DNA of 64,000 nucleotides. Source: a virus. The DNA lies in the IMG/VR virus record IMGVR_UViG_3300017971_000185, positions 359,683 through 423,682 of that record, one strand, 5' to 3'. Shown here piece after piece: positions 55,682 to 64,000 of this stretch. A program made the position numbers and the translations under genes. The notes beneath the pieces are model-generated. The model was not told where the DNA came from and made no database searches. It saw only the letters and a list, made by a program, of their open reading frames with translations. How positions within the stretch are numbered: position 1 is the stretch's first letter; each line of letters opens with the position of its first letter.

Positions 55682-56675
55682 CGATCTCGTACCGGACAAG
55701 CCCGTTGTTGATGAGGCCCGGATTCGGCGCATCCACAAGGAGCTTCGCTCGATGCCCGCCATCGATCTGGACGCCGATCCTCTGGCGGTTGGGCCGAAGG
55801 CGATGAATAACAAGAAGGCCGCGATCAGCAATCAGCTTCGGCGCTGTACGGCGTTGCAATTGCAGCTATTGGAAGATCGGGGCTGGTTCGAGCACGAATT
55901 GGCTCGTGAGAAGGGCAAGTACGAGATCGCTTACACGGATTTGCTGGCGCACAATCCACATGTTCGTGCTGGGCGAAGCACGGCCGACCGCGAAGCCGCA
56001 GCCAGGGTGATTTTGGCCGAGTCGGTCGTGCGAATCAAAGAGCTAGAGCTTTCGGTCGAGGATCTGGAGAGGCTGCTCGTTGCTGTCAAGACCAAAGTGA
56101 CTGATCTGCGGAACAAGCAAGCCCAGTTACGAGACCAGTTGAAGATCTGCGAGCACGAATTGGGGCTCGGGGCTCATTGGGGGCAGCCCACCGGAGCGGC
56201 CTATCCGATGTCAAAACCCGAAGCTGTCACGGCTGACGATGTTGCTGTGGTCGATGACCTGATTGCCCAGGTTGATGCCGCGGACAATGGCGATTTGGAG
56301 GAGGAGTCGGAGGAGTCGGAGGAAGAGGAGTCGGAGGAAGAGGAGCCGGAGGAAGAGGGGTCGGAGGAAGAGGGGTCGGAGGAAGAGGGGTCGGAGGAAG
56401 AGGGGTCGGAGGAAGAGGAGCCGGAGGAAGAGGGGTCGGAGGAGGAACCCGAGCTAGGGCACGAGTCAGATGTCATGTCACAGTTGGATGAGGATGGCAG
56501 GACATTGTTGGACGCGCATGCGGAAGAGGATATTTTGCCCTCGACCACGACGGCTGAGGAAGTGGACACCTTTCTGGAAGGTCTCGATGTGGAGGATGCC
56601 GAGCCCGAGCCGCCCTCGGACCCAGGCAGCATCGATGTCGATACGATTCTAGAGGGTCTAGAGTACGACGATTAG
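55653..56675 (+). CDS. coiled-coil protein with an acidic SEEEG-type repeat tract
   Basis: The 340-aa product has a long helical and coiled-coil part (about residues 60-190, RIKELELSVEDLERLLVAVK). A low-complexity acidic tract (about 215-270) follows, made of EE-S/P-EEEG units, then an acidic tail. The tract is coded by a 15-bp tandem repeat. Acidic tails are common in single-strand-binding or recombination-mediator proteins. The surrounding genes make such a role possible. No named family is recognised. Confidence 0.55.
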   Translation: MSEAATTMSSDLVPDKPVVDEARIRRIHKELRSMPAIDLDADPLAVGPKAMNNKKAAISNQLRRCTALQLQLLEDRGWFEHELAREKGKYEIAYTDLLAHNPHVRAGRSTADREAAARVILAESVVRIKELELSVEDLERLLVAVKTKVTDLRNKQAQLRDQLKICEHELGLGAHWGQPTGAAYPMSKPEAVTADDVAVVDDLIAQVDAADNGDLEEESEESEEEESEEEEPEEEGSEEEGSEEEGSEEEGSEEEEPEEEGSEEEPELGHESDVMSQLDEDGRTLLDAHAEEDILPSTTTAEEVDTFLEGLDVEDAEPEPPSDPGSIDVDTILEGLEYDD

Positions 56676-56796
56676 GGCCATCTATTGCCATCAATCGCCT
56701 GACGGGCGGGGTATGGTCAATCGTTGGCCCGGTTCCTTGTACTGTTCCAAAGGAAACCACAAACCCAGTGCCGGGCCACGGTCAAGGAGAAAGCAC

Positions 56797-57624
56797 ATGA
56801 GTGACGATGCGTTTTTTGAGTTTGGCATCGGGCAGAATGACGACAAGGTGGGCAAGAAGATCGCTCGCTTCAGCGCCGAGAAGCGTACCTATCGGATTGG
56901 GTTTTCCCATTGGGATGGGGCGGAGAACGAGAATCTCGATGAGGCCATGAAGACGCTCCTCAAGTCGATGACGACGGAGGACGAGGCTGAGCCTGCAACG
57001 CCGAAATTCATCGGTGCCCCGCGGCACTACAAGCCTGGCGTCGGTTATTTCCTTCACAAGGGGCCGGAGTATGCGGAGATCTCTGGTGAGCCGCCCAAGA
57101 CCTACGTGGCAACCATCATCATCGTCTGGCCAACCGACCCGCAGGGGAATGTGACGAAAGAGTCTCTGTCTCGGATGCCCGACTTGTATCCGTGGGTGAT
57201 GAGTAAGGACAAGTACCAGCCGATCTCGGCGGCTCATCGCCAATGGCCTTTCGGGGACCACGACCTGATGGCTACGTGTACCGACACGCAGTATCAGAAG
57301 ATGGACTTCTTGCCTGCAAAGACCAGCCTGTTCCGTTCGCTCATCGAGCGGGCTCTGGGCGATGAGGTTCTGGAGGCAGAGTTTGGTACCAAGACCAAGG
57401 GCGATCCCCGTGCGCCGGACAAGCGGTCGCGGGAAGTGATCGAGCACATTCTCGCCATGACGCGAGAGATCATGGCGGACTTGCGCAACTTCATTGCGCG
57501 TGACATGACGCTCGATCAGATTCGGGAGCGGTTGGGACAGCAGACGGCTTCTCCTACCGGAGTCTCTGCACCTGCGGCCGACACAGAGATCGACGGGCTG
57601 CTGGGAGACATCTTGGAAGAATAG
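56797..57624 (+). CDS. possible single-stranded-DNA-binding protein
   Basis: The ATG at 56797 follows AAGGAGA. The 275-aa product begins MSDDAFFEFGIGQNDDKVGK. It has an aromatic- and basic-rich centre (RTYRIGFSHWDG, RHYKPGVGYFLHKGP, ATIIIVWPTDPQGN) and an acidic C-terminus ending DGLLGDILEE. An OB-fold core with an acidic tail is the usual SSB form. This and its place before RuvC-like and RecA-like genes suggest SSB. I do not recognise the family directly. Confidence 0.45.
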   Translation: MSDDAFFEFGIGQNDDKVGKKIARFSAEKRTYRIGFSHWDGAENENLDEAMKTLLKSMTTEDEAEPATPKFIGAPRHYKPGVGYFLHKGPEYAEISGEPPKTYVATIIIVWPTDPQGNVTKESLSRMPDLYPWVMSKDKYQPISAAHRQWPFGDHDLMATCTDTQYQKMDFLPAKTSLFRSLIERALGDEVLEAEFGTKTKGDPRAPDKRSREVIEHILAMTREIMADLRNFIARDMTLDQIRERLGQQTASPTGVSAPAADTEIDGLLGDILEE

Positions 57625-57632
57625 GCGTCCGT

Positions 57633-58283
57633 ATGCTCGTGCTCGGGCTGGACCCTTCGTTGACCAATTTCGGCTGGGTCGTTCACGACACCGAAGCGAA
57701 GGGGAAGGCCCGAGTCGTTGGGCGAGGGCGCTGGTCAACACCAGCCAAGATGGAATTCATTGACCGCTACACGCAGATGCGGGAATGGCTCCGTGAGAAG
57801 ATTCAGGAGTACCGGCCAGACCACATGGGGATCGAGTACCCCGTGTTCCACGATCTCTGGTCAGAGGGGATGTATGGTCTGTTTTTGTTCTCCTGCGAGG
57901 CCATCAAGAGCGAGAAGCAGGATGTGGTGTTCTTCTCTCCAGGGCAGACGAAAGCACATGCTCGTTTGTTTCTCAAGCGACCACGGGTAGCCGGACGACT
58001 GTGGAAGATGGTGAAGGCTGACATGCGTGAGGCTGCCAAGGAGGACACGGGAGGTAAGGGCCGATGGTCTAGTGATGAAGCAGATGCCTATTGGGTTGCA
58101 CGGACGGCGGGCCGGTTCTGGAGTTTCTGGGAAGGGATTTTGAAGGAAGAGGATCTCACGCCCGCCGAGCGTGAGCAGTTTCTCAAGATCCACACGTTCA
58201 AGCGAGGAAAGCGGGCTGGCGAGGTCGTCAAAAAGGGCATCATCCATCGCGAGGATGAGCGGTTTTTCCTCTGGTCTGCGTAG
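57633..58283 (+). CDS. RuvC-like Holliday junction resolvase
   Basis: The 216-aa product has VLGLDPSLTNFGWVVHD (Asp7), HMGIEYPVF (Glu68) and RWSSDEADAYWVARTAG (Asp/Glu pair near residue 147). These form the RNase H-like acidic site of RuvC. It would cut branched DNA before packaging or in recombination. It starts 8 nt after the SSB-like gene. Confidence 0.85.
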   Translation: MLVLGLDPSLTNFGWVVHDTEAKGKARVVGRGRWSTPAKMEFIDRYTQMREWLREKIQEYRPDHMGIEYPVFHDLWSEGMYGLFLFSCEAIKSEKQDVVFFSPGQTKAHARLFLKRPRVAGRLWKMVKADMREAAKEDTGGKGRWSSDEADAYWVARTAGRFWSFWEGILKEEDLTPAEREQFLKIHTFKRGKRAGEVVKKGIIHREDERFFLWSA

Positions 58284-58292
58284 GAGATCGTC

Positions 58293-59570
58293 GTGTCTAA
58301 GAAAACCAAGAAAAAAGTAGCGAAGCGGACCAAGGTCACTGCTAAGCAAGGGAGCGCGGTTCAACGAGCGACCACGTTGATCGATGATACGCTCAAGACG
58401 CAAGAATGGCGCGTGGTTGACGTCCAGTCGCTTAAGGAGTCGCTGCCCTACATTCCCACGGGCAGCATCGTCATCGACTACCTCATCGGAGGTAAGCAGA
58501 ACGACCACGGAGTCGCTCCGTGTCCTGGGATGCCTCGAAAGCGCATCATGCAGTTGTACGGGCATGAGGGAAGCGGTAAGACGACTCTGGCTCTCAGCGT
58601 CGCAGCTTCAGCCATCGCCAACGGCGGCACTGTGTGTTTCATCGACTACGAGAACGCCATCGTGCCCCACTACGCTGCCGCGCTGGGCGTCCCTATCGGA
58701 GACAAGAGTAAGTTTGTGTTGGCTCAGCCTACATCTCTCGACATCGGCATGACGATTGCCTACGCGATGGCGAGAGAAGGCGTTGATCTGGTAGTGTTCG
58801 ATTCGGTGGGTGTTGGTGTTCCGCAGAAGGTTCTGGACAGCGATCTCAAGGACGTAGCGGAGCTTGGGCAGATTGGATTGGTGGCGGCTATGTGGTCGAA
58901 GTATCTGCCTAAGCTGCGTAGCGTGGCAGGCAAGACAGGCACGGCTCTCATTGGCATTGCTCAGCTTCGCACGAAGATCAACACGGCGGGTGGTAAGGGT
59001 GCTACCGGAGACACGATCCAGGGCGGAAGAACGTGGGGTCATCAGTCTGATCTGCGGCTCAAGCTGACGCGTATCCAAACCGAGAAGGCAAAGGCTGTCA
59101 ATCCGCTGACCAACCAGATACAGGAACGGGTCATCGGTGCTGTAATTAAGGCGAAGCTCGAAAAGTGTCGTGTCAGTGCTCAACAAGGAAACGAGGAGAC
59201 TCTCTACATTCGGCATGGCGAGGGCTTTGACGACTACCGGACCCTCATTGAGATTGGGATTGCGCATAATCTCGTCCACAAGGGAGGCGCTTGGTTGGAG
59301 TGGAGCAGCCCCAAGGGCGACACGAATGTCAAGACTCAAGGCATGGACAAGTTTCGGCGGCAGATGATGGCGGAAGAAGGTGCGATGCAGACGCTTTACG
59401 ATCAGGTCATGCCGTACCTGGGATCTACGGTTACGCCTGTAGTGGATGACGACGATCTTGTGTATGAGGGGGATGATGGCGATGACGACCTAGATGAGTT
59501 GACTGAGATGCTTGCGAACGTGAGTGCGCCGGGGACCGCACCGGAGCCCGAATCTGATACCGAGGCGTAA
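58293..59570 (+). CDS. RecA/UvsX-like recombinase
   Basis: GTG start; 425 aa. Walker A is MQLYGHEGSGKTTLALSVAA near residue 85. GTVCFIDYENAIVPHYAAAL, VDLVVFDSVGVGV (Walker B) and the L2-like ALIGIAQLRTKINTAGGKGA follow. The C-terminus is acidic. This is the RecA fold of phage recombinases, which pair homologous DNA. It overlaps the SbcC-like gene by 1 nt. Confidence 0.92.
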   Translation: MSKKTKKKVAKRTKVTAKQGSAVQRATTLIDDTLKTQEWRVVDVQSLKESLPYIPTGSIVIDYLIGGKQNDHGVAPCPGMPRKRIMQLYGHEGSGKTTLALSVAASAIANGGTVCFIDYENAIVPHYAAALGVPIGDKSKFVLAQPTSLDIGMTIAYAMAREGVDLVVFDSVGVGVPQKVLDSDLKDVAELGQIGLVAAMWSKYLPKLRSVAGKTGTALIGIAQLRTKINTAGGKGATGDTIQGGRTWGHQSDLRLKLTRIQTEKAKAVNPLTNQIQERVIGAVIKAKLEKCRVSAQQGNEETLYIRHGEGFDDYRTLIEIGIAHNLVHKGGAWLEWSSPKGDTNVKTQGMDKFRRQMMAEEGAMQTLYDQVMPYLGSTVTPVVDDDDLVYEGDDGDDDLDELTEMLANVSAPGTAPEPESDTEA

Positions 59571-60829
59571 TGCTTCACATTCGGGTTCGCAACTTTCAGA
59601 GCATCAAGGATGCGACCGTCGTCATCGACGGGTTCACGGCTCTCACCGGCACGAACAACGCAGGCAAGTCGGCGCTGGTTCGGGCGATCCAGGGAACCTT
59701 CACAAACCCCGCGCCGTCGTTCGTCCGTTACGGGGCGAAGCACTCCACGGTGGAGATCACGGACAGCAAGAACGATCTCTACGTCAAGTGGGAAAAGGGT
59801 GGCGGCAAGAACGATTATGAGTTGCGTGTTGGGGACAGCACTGAGAAGTTTGTGAAGGTGGGGAAGACCGGGGCTCCGCCGCAGGTCTTGGAGGCTTTCG
59901 GGGTTGGCTCTCTCCAAGCTGGCAATGCGACTCTGTGGCCGCAGTTTGCGGCGTGGAAGTCGGGACCGTTGTTTCTGTTGGACAAGCCGGGAAGCGCAAT
60001 TGCTGATGGGGTTGCCAACATCGATCGTATTACGGTGCTCAACAAGGCGCTCAAGGCGTGCGAATCAGATCGTCGTCAGACTATGGCGACGCTCAAGCTG
60101 CGCAAGACAGATCAGGAGACGATTGAAGAACAACTGGCTATGTTTGATGGGCTTGATGGGGTTGTCGCGACACTGGAGGGGCTCCAGACGAAACGCGATC
60201 AGGCCGATCGCGTCAAAGCTGGGCGTGAGAAGTTGGTTTCTCTCAAGCGGCAATACACGGAGGCTCGGGAGCAGGTTGATCGGCTGGAGGGTTTCGATGA
60301 AGTGGCGGCGATGGTGCCGACCAAAGAGCGGGTGCGGGAAGGCCGCGATCTGGGCCAGGAGTTACAGGAATACTGGAAACTTCAACGCGATTTGAGAGCC
60401 GCCAGGGAGCGTGTGGAGGCGCTCAAGAAACTCGGGGACGTGGCCAGCCAAATCCCGTCTCAAGACGTTGTGACGGGCCTCCAGCGGCTTCAAGAGGGTC
60501 TCCAGAAGCTCCTCCAGCTACGTGATCGGCTTAAGCCTCTGCAAGAGGAGATTGTGAAGTTGAGGGGGGCCGCGGAGATCGCGCGCGCCTCCAAACTCGG
60601 CGACGACTCGGTGCTTAAGAAGGCCAACAAGCTACGCCAAATTCTCAAGTGGATTTACGGGATGCGCACCGAAGTCCAGACGAGTCGCGATCTGATTGAA
60701 GGTTACGAGGGAGACTTGGCAGAGAAGCGAAAAGAGCTAGATGCTCTCCTCGACGCCTTGGGTTCTGTGTTGGAGCAGTACGATGAGTGCCCACTATGCG
60801 GTGCGTCTATCGAACACGAGGAAGAGTGA
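59570..60829 (+). CDS. SbcC/Rad50-like ATPase half-protein with zinc hook
   Basis: The 419-aa product has MLHIRVRNFQSIKDATVVID and the Walker A LTGTNNAGKSALVRAIQ near residue 26. A long coiled coil (about 160-400) ends with the hook CPLCGAS at residue 410. Normal SbcC/Rad50 continues past the hook with a second coil and a Walker B/signature lobe of several hundred residues. That lobe is absent here. The ATPase would be completed only by another protein, or the protein works in a different way. The partner nuclease gene is at 62595. Confidence 0.85.
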   Translation: MLHIRVRNFQSIKDATVVIDGFTALTGTNNAGKSALVRAIQGTFTNPAPSFVRYGAKHSTVEITDSKNDLYVKWEKGGGKNDYELRVGDSTEKFVKVGKTGAPPQVLEAFGVGSLQAGNATLWPQFAAWKSGPLFLLDKPGSAIADGVANIDRITVLNKALKACESDRRQTMATLKLRKTDQETIEEQLAMFDGLDGVVATLEGLQTKRDQADRVKAGREKLVSLKRQYTEAREQVDRLEGFDEVAAMVPTKERVREGRDLGQELQEYWKLQRDLRAARERVEALKKLGDVASQIPSQDVVTGLQRLQEGLQKLLQLRDRLKPLQEEIVKLRGAAEIARASKLGDDSVLKKANKLRQILKWIYGMRTEVQTSRDLIEGYEGDLAEKRKELDALLDALGSVLEQYDECPLCGASIEHEEE

Positions 60830-60860
60830 GTGGTAAAGAGGCTATTGAAGGAGCGTCTGT

Positions 60861-62249
60861 GTGACCATGCACACTTGTGGTAAGGGCTACACGTTTCCGA
60901 TCGCTGGCTGGGACTACCTGCACTGTGAAGGGAGTCCTTTTCAGCGCGGTTTTCAGCATGGCTATTTGTTGGCGGAGCGTCTGCGGACCATCTTCAAAGC
61001 GCTCTCATTCATGACGCCCTACAGCACAGGCAAGTCGTGGGCGTTCTTCAGAGAAGCCGCAGCGAACATGTGGAAGGGGAAGATCCCGACTGAGCTACAG
61101 CAAGAGATGCAGGGAATCGCGGAAGGAGCCTGCGAAGCGGGAGTCGAGATCACGTATGAGGACATCCTCGCGTGGAACGGACAAGAGGAGTTGACGGACT
61201 ATTGGTGGCCCAATGAGCAGAAGCGGTTGGGTTACGACCCGGTGTATCCCGAGAGCGACCACTGCTCTGCGTTCTTGGCCGGCGGCCCGACTACGAAGGG
61301 TGACCAGATCGTGATGGCGCACAACTCGTTCAACGAGTTTGCCCTTGGTCAGTACAGCAACCTCATCCTGGACATCGTACCATCCACGGGCAATCGGATG
61401 TTCATGCAGAGCAGTCCGGGTTGGGTTGATTCGTTTTCCGACTTTTTCGTTACGTCCGGCGGCATCATGGGAACGGAGACCACTATCGGTGGGTTTGGTC
61501 TCTACGATCCCACGGGCACGCCCGAGTTTGTTCGTGTGCGTCAGGCGATGCAATACGCGACCGAGCTTGGCGAGTTTGTCAAGCACATGCTCGACCACAA
61601 CAATGGAGGCTACGCCAATAGTTGGCTGCTTGCGGACTACCGGAGCGGAGACATCCTGCGGTTTGAGCTTGGGCTTGAGCTGTACAACGTCGAGATGAAT
61701 CCTCAGTTGGAGGGGCCAGGGAAGGGGCCGGGCTACTTCATTGGCTTCAACGCTCCCCTTGACCCGGCGATTCGGAACATCGAGTGCTCCAACACGGGAT
61801 ACTGTGACATTCGGCGTCACCAAGGAGCCAGGCAGGTTCGCTTGCGTCAGATGATGCAGCAGTGGCGCGGGAAGATCGATCACCACATGGCTCAGAGTCT
61901 CATTGGCGATCACCATGACGTGTATCACGAACAGATGGGGATAGAGCCCGTTGACAACCCGTCCTCTCGTACCGTGTGCTCGCACTACTATCTCGATCCG
62001 CGGCAGTACATGTCCGATCCCACGCGCCCGTTCCCGTTCCAGCCGCGCGGTGCTGTGGATGGGAAGGTCATGACCCAGGAAAGTGCTCGGAAGCTGCGAT
62101 TCTGGGCACGATGGGGCAATAGCTGTGGCATGGTTTTCGACAAGGACGCTTTCATCCAGGAACATCCTCAATGGCTGGATCTGAAGGACATTTTGGAGAC
62201 TCGCGGGGGGAATCCGTGGGTCGAGGTTCAAGCAGACATGTGCCCGTAA
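60861..62249 (+). CDS. C45-like Ntn hydrolase / phospholipase B-like protein
   Basis: The 462-aa frame (GTG 60861 or ATG 60867) shows GSPFQRGFQHGYLLAERLRT near residue 24 and DHCSAFLAGGPTTKGDQIVM near residue 133, where the Cys would be the N-terminal nucleophile after self-cleavage. IVPSTGNRMFMQSSPGWVDS and HNNGGYANSWLLADYRSGDI follow. This order fits the C45/acyltransferase and phospholipase-B-like Ntn fold. It could hydrolyse an amide such as an acyl-homoserine lactone or lipid. Such a gene inside a recombination block is unexpected. Confidence 0.65.
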   Translation: MTMHTCGKGYTFPIAGWDYLHCEGSPFQRGFQHGYLLAERLRTIFKALSFMTPYSTGKSWAFFREAAANMWKGKIPTELQQEMQGIAEGACEAGVEITYEDILAWNGQEELTDYWWPNEQKRLGYDPVYPESDHCSAFLAGGPTTKGDQIVMAHNSFNEFALGQYSNLILDIVPSTGNRMFMQSSPGWVDSFSDFFVTSGGIMGTETTIGGFGLYDPTGTPEFVRVRQAMQYATELGEFVKHMLDHNNGGYANSWLLADYRSGDILRFELGLELYNVEMNPQLEGPGKGPGYFIGFNAPLDPAIRNIECSNTGYCDIRRHQGARQVRLRQMMQQWRGKIDHHMAQSLIGDHHDVYHEQMGIEPVDNPSSRTVCSHYYLDPRQYMSDPTRPFPFQPRGAVDGKVMTQESARKLRFWARWGNSCGMVFDKDAFIQEHPQWLDLKDILETRGGNPWVEVQADMCP

Positions 62250-62256
62250 GGAGACT

Positions 62257-62472
62257 ATGGTCTCTCCCACACACGCAGGAAACCCCGCTAGGACGTGCAA
62301 TTGGGATCGCGCTTCTGAAGAAGCACGTATCGAGGCACAACAGATTCAAGAATCTCAAGCAAAGTTGTCTGGCGAAGCGGCTCCCATCGATATTGGCCAT
62401 CATCCGGTCTATGGGTGGTTTGTGATTGAAACCACTCTCGGGACTATTTTGTGGGCAGAAAGAGGAGAGTGA
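62257..62472 (+). CDS. small protein, 71 aa
   Basis: The ATG follows AGGAGAC. The product begins MVSPTHAGNPARTCNWDRAS, has a helical middle, and ends in a beta-like WFVIETTLGTILWAERGE. No family recognised. Confidence 0.5.
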   Translation: MVSPTHAGNPARTCNWDRASEEARIEAQQIQESQAKLSGEAAPIDIGHHPVYGWFVIETTLGTILWAERGE

Positions 62473-62594
62473 CTAAGAAGCCAAGGCCGAGGCAGTCCGG
62501 CAGCGCGTTACAACGTCGGGATGTGCGTAGCGCAGGTTCCGCTGTAGCGTCACCTATAGGGAGCAACCTGTTTACTTCGTGGGTATAGCGGAGT

Positions 62595-63581
62595 GTGGGC
62601 ATTCGCTTCGTCACTCGTTCCGACGTTCACATCTCGGACCACACTCCGCAGTCGAGAACGGATAACTGGATCGAGACCGTCGCGGAGAAGCTCGCTCAGG
62701 TTGGCGAGATTGCTCGCGAGGTTGATGCCCATGCTGTCCTAGACAATGGGGATTTCTTCGATGTGAAGTCTCCTGGGCGCAACTCTCACGCGATGGTGCG
62801 GCTTGTAGCGGATGTCCATGCCAAGTACCCCTGTTCGGTCTGGGGAAACGTCGGCAACCACGATTGCGTCTACGGCAACCTCGACTACCTGGACCAGCAA
62901 CCGTTGGGCGTGTTGTTCTCGACGGGAGTCTTTCAGCGTTGCTACGGAGAGCACACGCGGAGGCTGACTGACCCGGATAGTGGTGTCGAGGTCCGTGTCG
63001 TGGGCATTCCTTACCACGGTCCCAAGTACGACATGGGGCGGTTCGAGGTACGCAAAGAGAAGGAGGACTATCTCGTTGTCATGGCGCATGTTCTCGCGTC
63101 GCCGCGTGGAGGGACGATGTTTGAGGGCGAGGACATCGTGAAGTACGATGACGCGCTCAACCTGTCGCCCGATGTGGATGTCTGGGTCTTTGGGCATTGG
63201 CACAAGGATCAAGGCATCGTAGAGCACAGACCGGGCAAGTGGATCGTCAACATCGGCGCGCTCACGCGAGGTTCGTTGAGCCAGGACGATCTCGATCGTG
63301 AACCTGGGGTTGCCATTCTCACGTTCGCAAAAGATGGTTTCCAGATCGAGCGTCGTAACCTCAAGGTTCGCCCTGTAGATGACGTGTTCAACCTGGAGCG
63401 CCGCGTTCAGGCCGAGACGCGAGCAATGACGATGGAAGCGTTTGTGTCGTCTCTGCGCGAGACGCTGGGCAAGGAAGCCAACTCGGAGTCCCTCCAAGAG
63501 AGGATCGATCGGATGGGTGTTCCCGACAACGTGCGTGAGCGGGCCATTCTCTACATCGAGGAAGCTGAAAACAGTAGGTGA
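62595..63581 (+). CDS. SbcD/Mre11-like metallophosphoesterase
   Basis: GTG start; 328 aa. The phosphoesterase motifs are in order: RFVTRSDVHISDH (D, H), VLDNGDFFD (GD), WGNVGNHDCVYGN (GNHD), LVVMAHVLA (H) and VFGHWHKDQG (GHxH). The C-terminal 60 residues are helical and may contact the SbcC-like partner. It would act on DNA ends in recombination or repair. A CTATAG motif (62554-62559) lies 36 bp before the start codon. Confidence 0.88.
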   Translation: MGIRFVTRSDVHISDHTPQSRTDNWIETVAEKLAQVGEIAREVDAHAVLDNGDFFDVKSPGRNSHAMVRLVADVHAKYPCSVWGNVGNHDCVYGNLDYLDQQPLGVLFSTGVFQRCYGEHTRRLTDPDSGVEVRVVGIPYHGPKYDMGRFEVRKEKEDYLVVMAHVLASPRGGTMFEGEDIVKYDDALNLSPDVDVWVFGHWHKDQGIVEHRPGKWIVNIGALTRGSLSQDDLDREPGVAILTFAKDGFQIERRNLKVRPVDDVFNLERRVQAETRAMTMEAFVSSLRETLGKEANSESLQERIDRMGVPDNVRERAILYIEEAENSR

Positions 63582-63616
63582 GGCCATGGGTAGAATGGTT
63601 GTGAATAGAAGGAGGG

Positions 63617-63666
63617 CCTCCCTTGGCGGCGGCGTAACGTGTGTGCTGCGCCGTCGTCTTGGGAGG
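63617..63666 (+). other. long imperfect hairpin between SbcD-like and PD-(D/E)XK genes
   Basis: CCTCCC pairs with GGGAGG, and after a 2-nt internal loop GGCGGCGGCG pairs with CGCCGTCGTC (with G.U pairs), leaving a 14-nt loop. It is followed by TTTGCTATT. It could be a weak terminator or a processing site. A 31-codon frame (63586-63681) overlaps it but looks like read-through of the hairpin. Confidence 0.5.
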
Positions 63667-63692
63667 TTTGCTATTCGGTAGAGTGAGATCAC

Positions 63693-64000
63693 GTGGCTGC
63701 GAAGCACGATTTTACGCTCTACTGGAACAACCTCATCACGTATGAGGGCTGTCCGCAGTGCTTTCTCTGGAACCGTGGGTGGGGTGATATCGACGTAGGC
63801 GGCGGGCCTGGGCGTAAGAAGCCCAAGCCAGTCAAGAAGTCTGCCCACCACAAGATCATGGGGCTCGTCATCCAGTCGGCTGTCGAGACCTTTTACAACG
63901 AGGAGCTATGGCGGAAGCCGGAAGGGCTCAAGCATCGGTTGGTGCGGATGACCAAGGCCGCTTTCACGCAGGAATTGGCGAAGCACTACGTCGATTGGAG
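63693..64000 (+). CDS. PD-(D/E)XK nuclease-superfamily protein (Cas4/RecB-like), partial
   Basis: The GTG at 63693 opens a frame that runs off the window (over 102 codons). The start FTLYWNNLITYEGCPQCFLW then WNRGWGDIDVGGGP and a Lys-rich SAHHKIMGLVIQSAVE helix match the N-terminus of Cas4/RecB-type nucleases. The catalytic D/ExK part should lie past the window end. It continues the recombination block. Confidence 0.65.
   Translation, partial: MAAKHDFTLYWNNLITYEGCPQCFLWNRGWGDIDVGGGPGRKKPKPVKKSAHHKIMGLVIQSAVETFYNEELWRKPEGLKHRLVRMTKAAFTQELAKHYVDW

Noticed and set aside
61095-62300. A 401-codon minus-strand open frame opposite the Ntn-hydrolase gene
   Set aside because: Codon bias in a GC-rich genome creates long antisense frames. 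The plus-strand product has recognisable catalytic motifs.
62739-63851. A 370-codon minus-strand open frame
   Set aside because: It covers the SbcD-like gene, which has all metallophosphoesterase motifs on the plus strand.

Overview
The window is a 64 kb piece of a large tailed double-stranded DNA bacteriophage (or a close relative found in metagenomic data). The genes are short and tightly packed. Many overlap as ATGA or TGATG, and most have Shine-Dalgarno sites. A phage-type replication and recombination set is present: clamp-loader subunits, a UvsX/RecA recombinase, a RecD-like helicase, SbcC- and SbcD-like proteins, a RuvC-like resolvase and a PD-(D/E)XK nuclease. The window also carries a sigma-like factor, a LamG-type structural protein, an intein-rich ribonucleotide reductase and many tRNAs. 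Base composition is moderately GC-rich (roughly 55-58 percent by eye). I see no terminase, portal or capsid gene and cannot name the host.

Region 1 (1-7200) holds small accessory genes: a DEDDh exonuclease, a PD-(D/E)XK-like nuclease, zinc-ribbon proteins, a HELVH metallopeptidase, two HNH endonucleases and a Tat-signal-like protein. Region 2 (7200-10545) is a tRNA island behind a near-consensus promoter (TTGACA, 17 bp, TAGAGT). It has tRNAs for Arg, Ser (four anticodons), Gly, Ala (three anticodons), Trp and Cys, and it also encodes ribosomal protein bL12 and an RNA 2'-phosphotransferase (Tpt1/KptA). One tRNA locus is arranged 3' half first and 5' half second. Its flanks can pair as two nested helices, which is the architecture of a circularly permuted tRNA gene. 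Two more tRNA genes are abnormal: one lacks the anticodon arm and one has a 6-nt anticodon loop. A permuted tRNA beside a Tpt1-type tRNA-splicing enzyme is the most unusual thing in the window.

Region 3 (10600-16460) contains an HNH gene, small genes, an IS605-type element (tnpA plus tnpB) and two tRNA-Gln genes flanking another HNH gene. Removing the element at 13955-15581 restores an uninterrupted reading frame exactly. Region 4 (16579-24590, minus strand) is one long operon for NAD metabolism. It encodes nicotinate phosphoribosyltransferase, NAD synthetase, a nicotinamidase-like protein and nicotinate-nucleotide adenylyltransferase, which together make a complete nicotinamide-to-NAD+ route. 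With them are an NrtR-like Nudix regulator, an ADP-ribosylglycohydrolase, a deoxyribosyltransferase-Nudix fusion and a CMP/dCMP-deaminase-like protein. It could rebuild NAD+ and clear ADP-ribose products when host defences consume NAD+. Tpt1 also uses NAD+.

Region 5 (24780-31100) has a ribbon-helix-helix protein and a divergent CobS-like AAA+ / CobT-like VWA pair. The pair shares a bidirectional promoter of a recurring type (TAAACT, 17 bp, TAGAGR). Region 6 (31160-43870) carries probable virion or injected proteins: a repeated LRxxxIRLAH-type motif, a C39-like peptidase, an ADP-ribosyltransferase-like protein, a very large SNF2-type helicase and a LamG-domain protein. It also has the sigma-like factor and a 620-bp non-coding, hairpin-rich stretch. 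Region 7 (43914-64000) is the replication, nucleotide and recombination block. Its class II ribonucleotide reductase carries two inteins and its RecD-like helicase carries one. An Ntn-hydrolase (C45-like) gene sits between the SbcC-like and SbcD-like genes.
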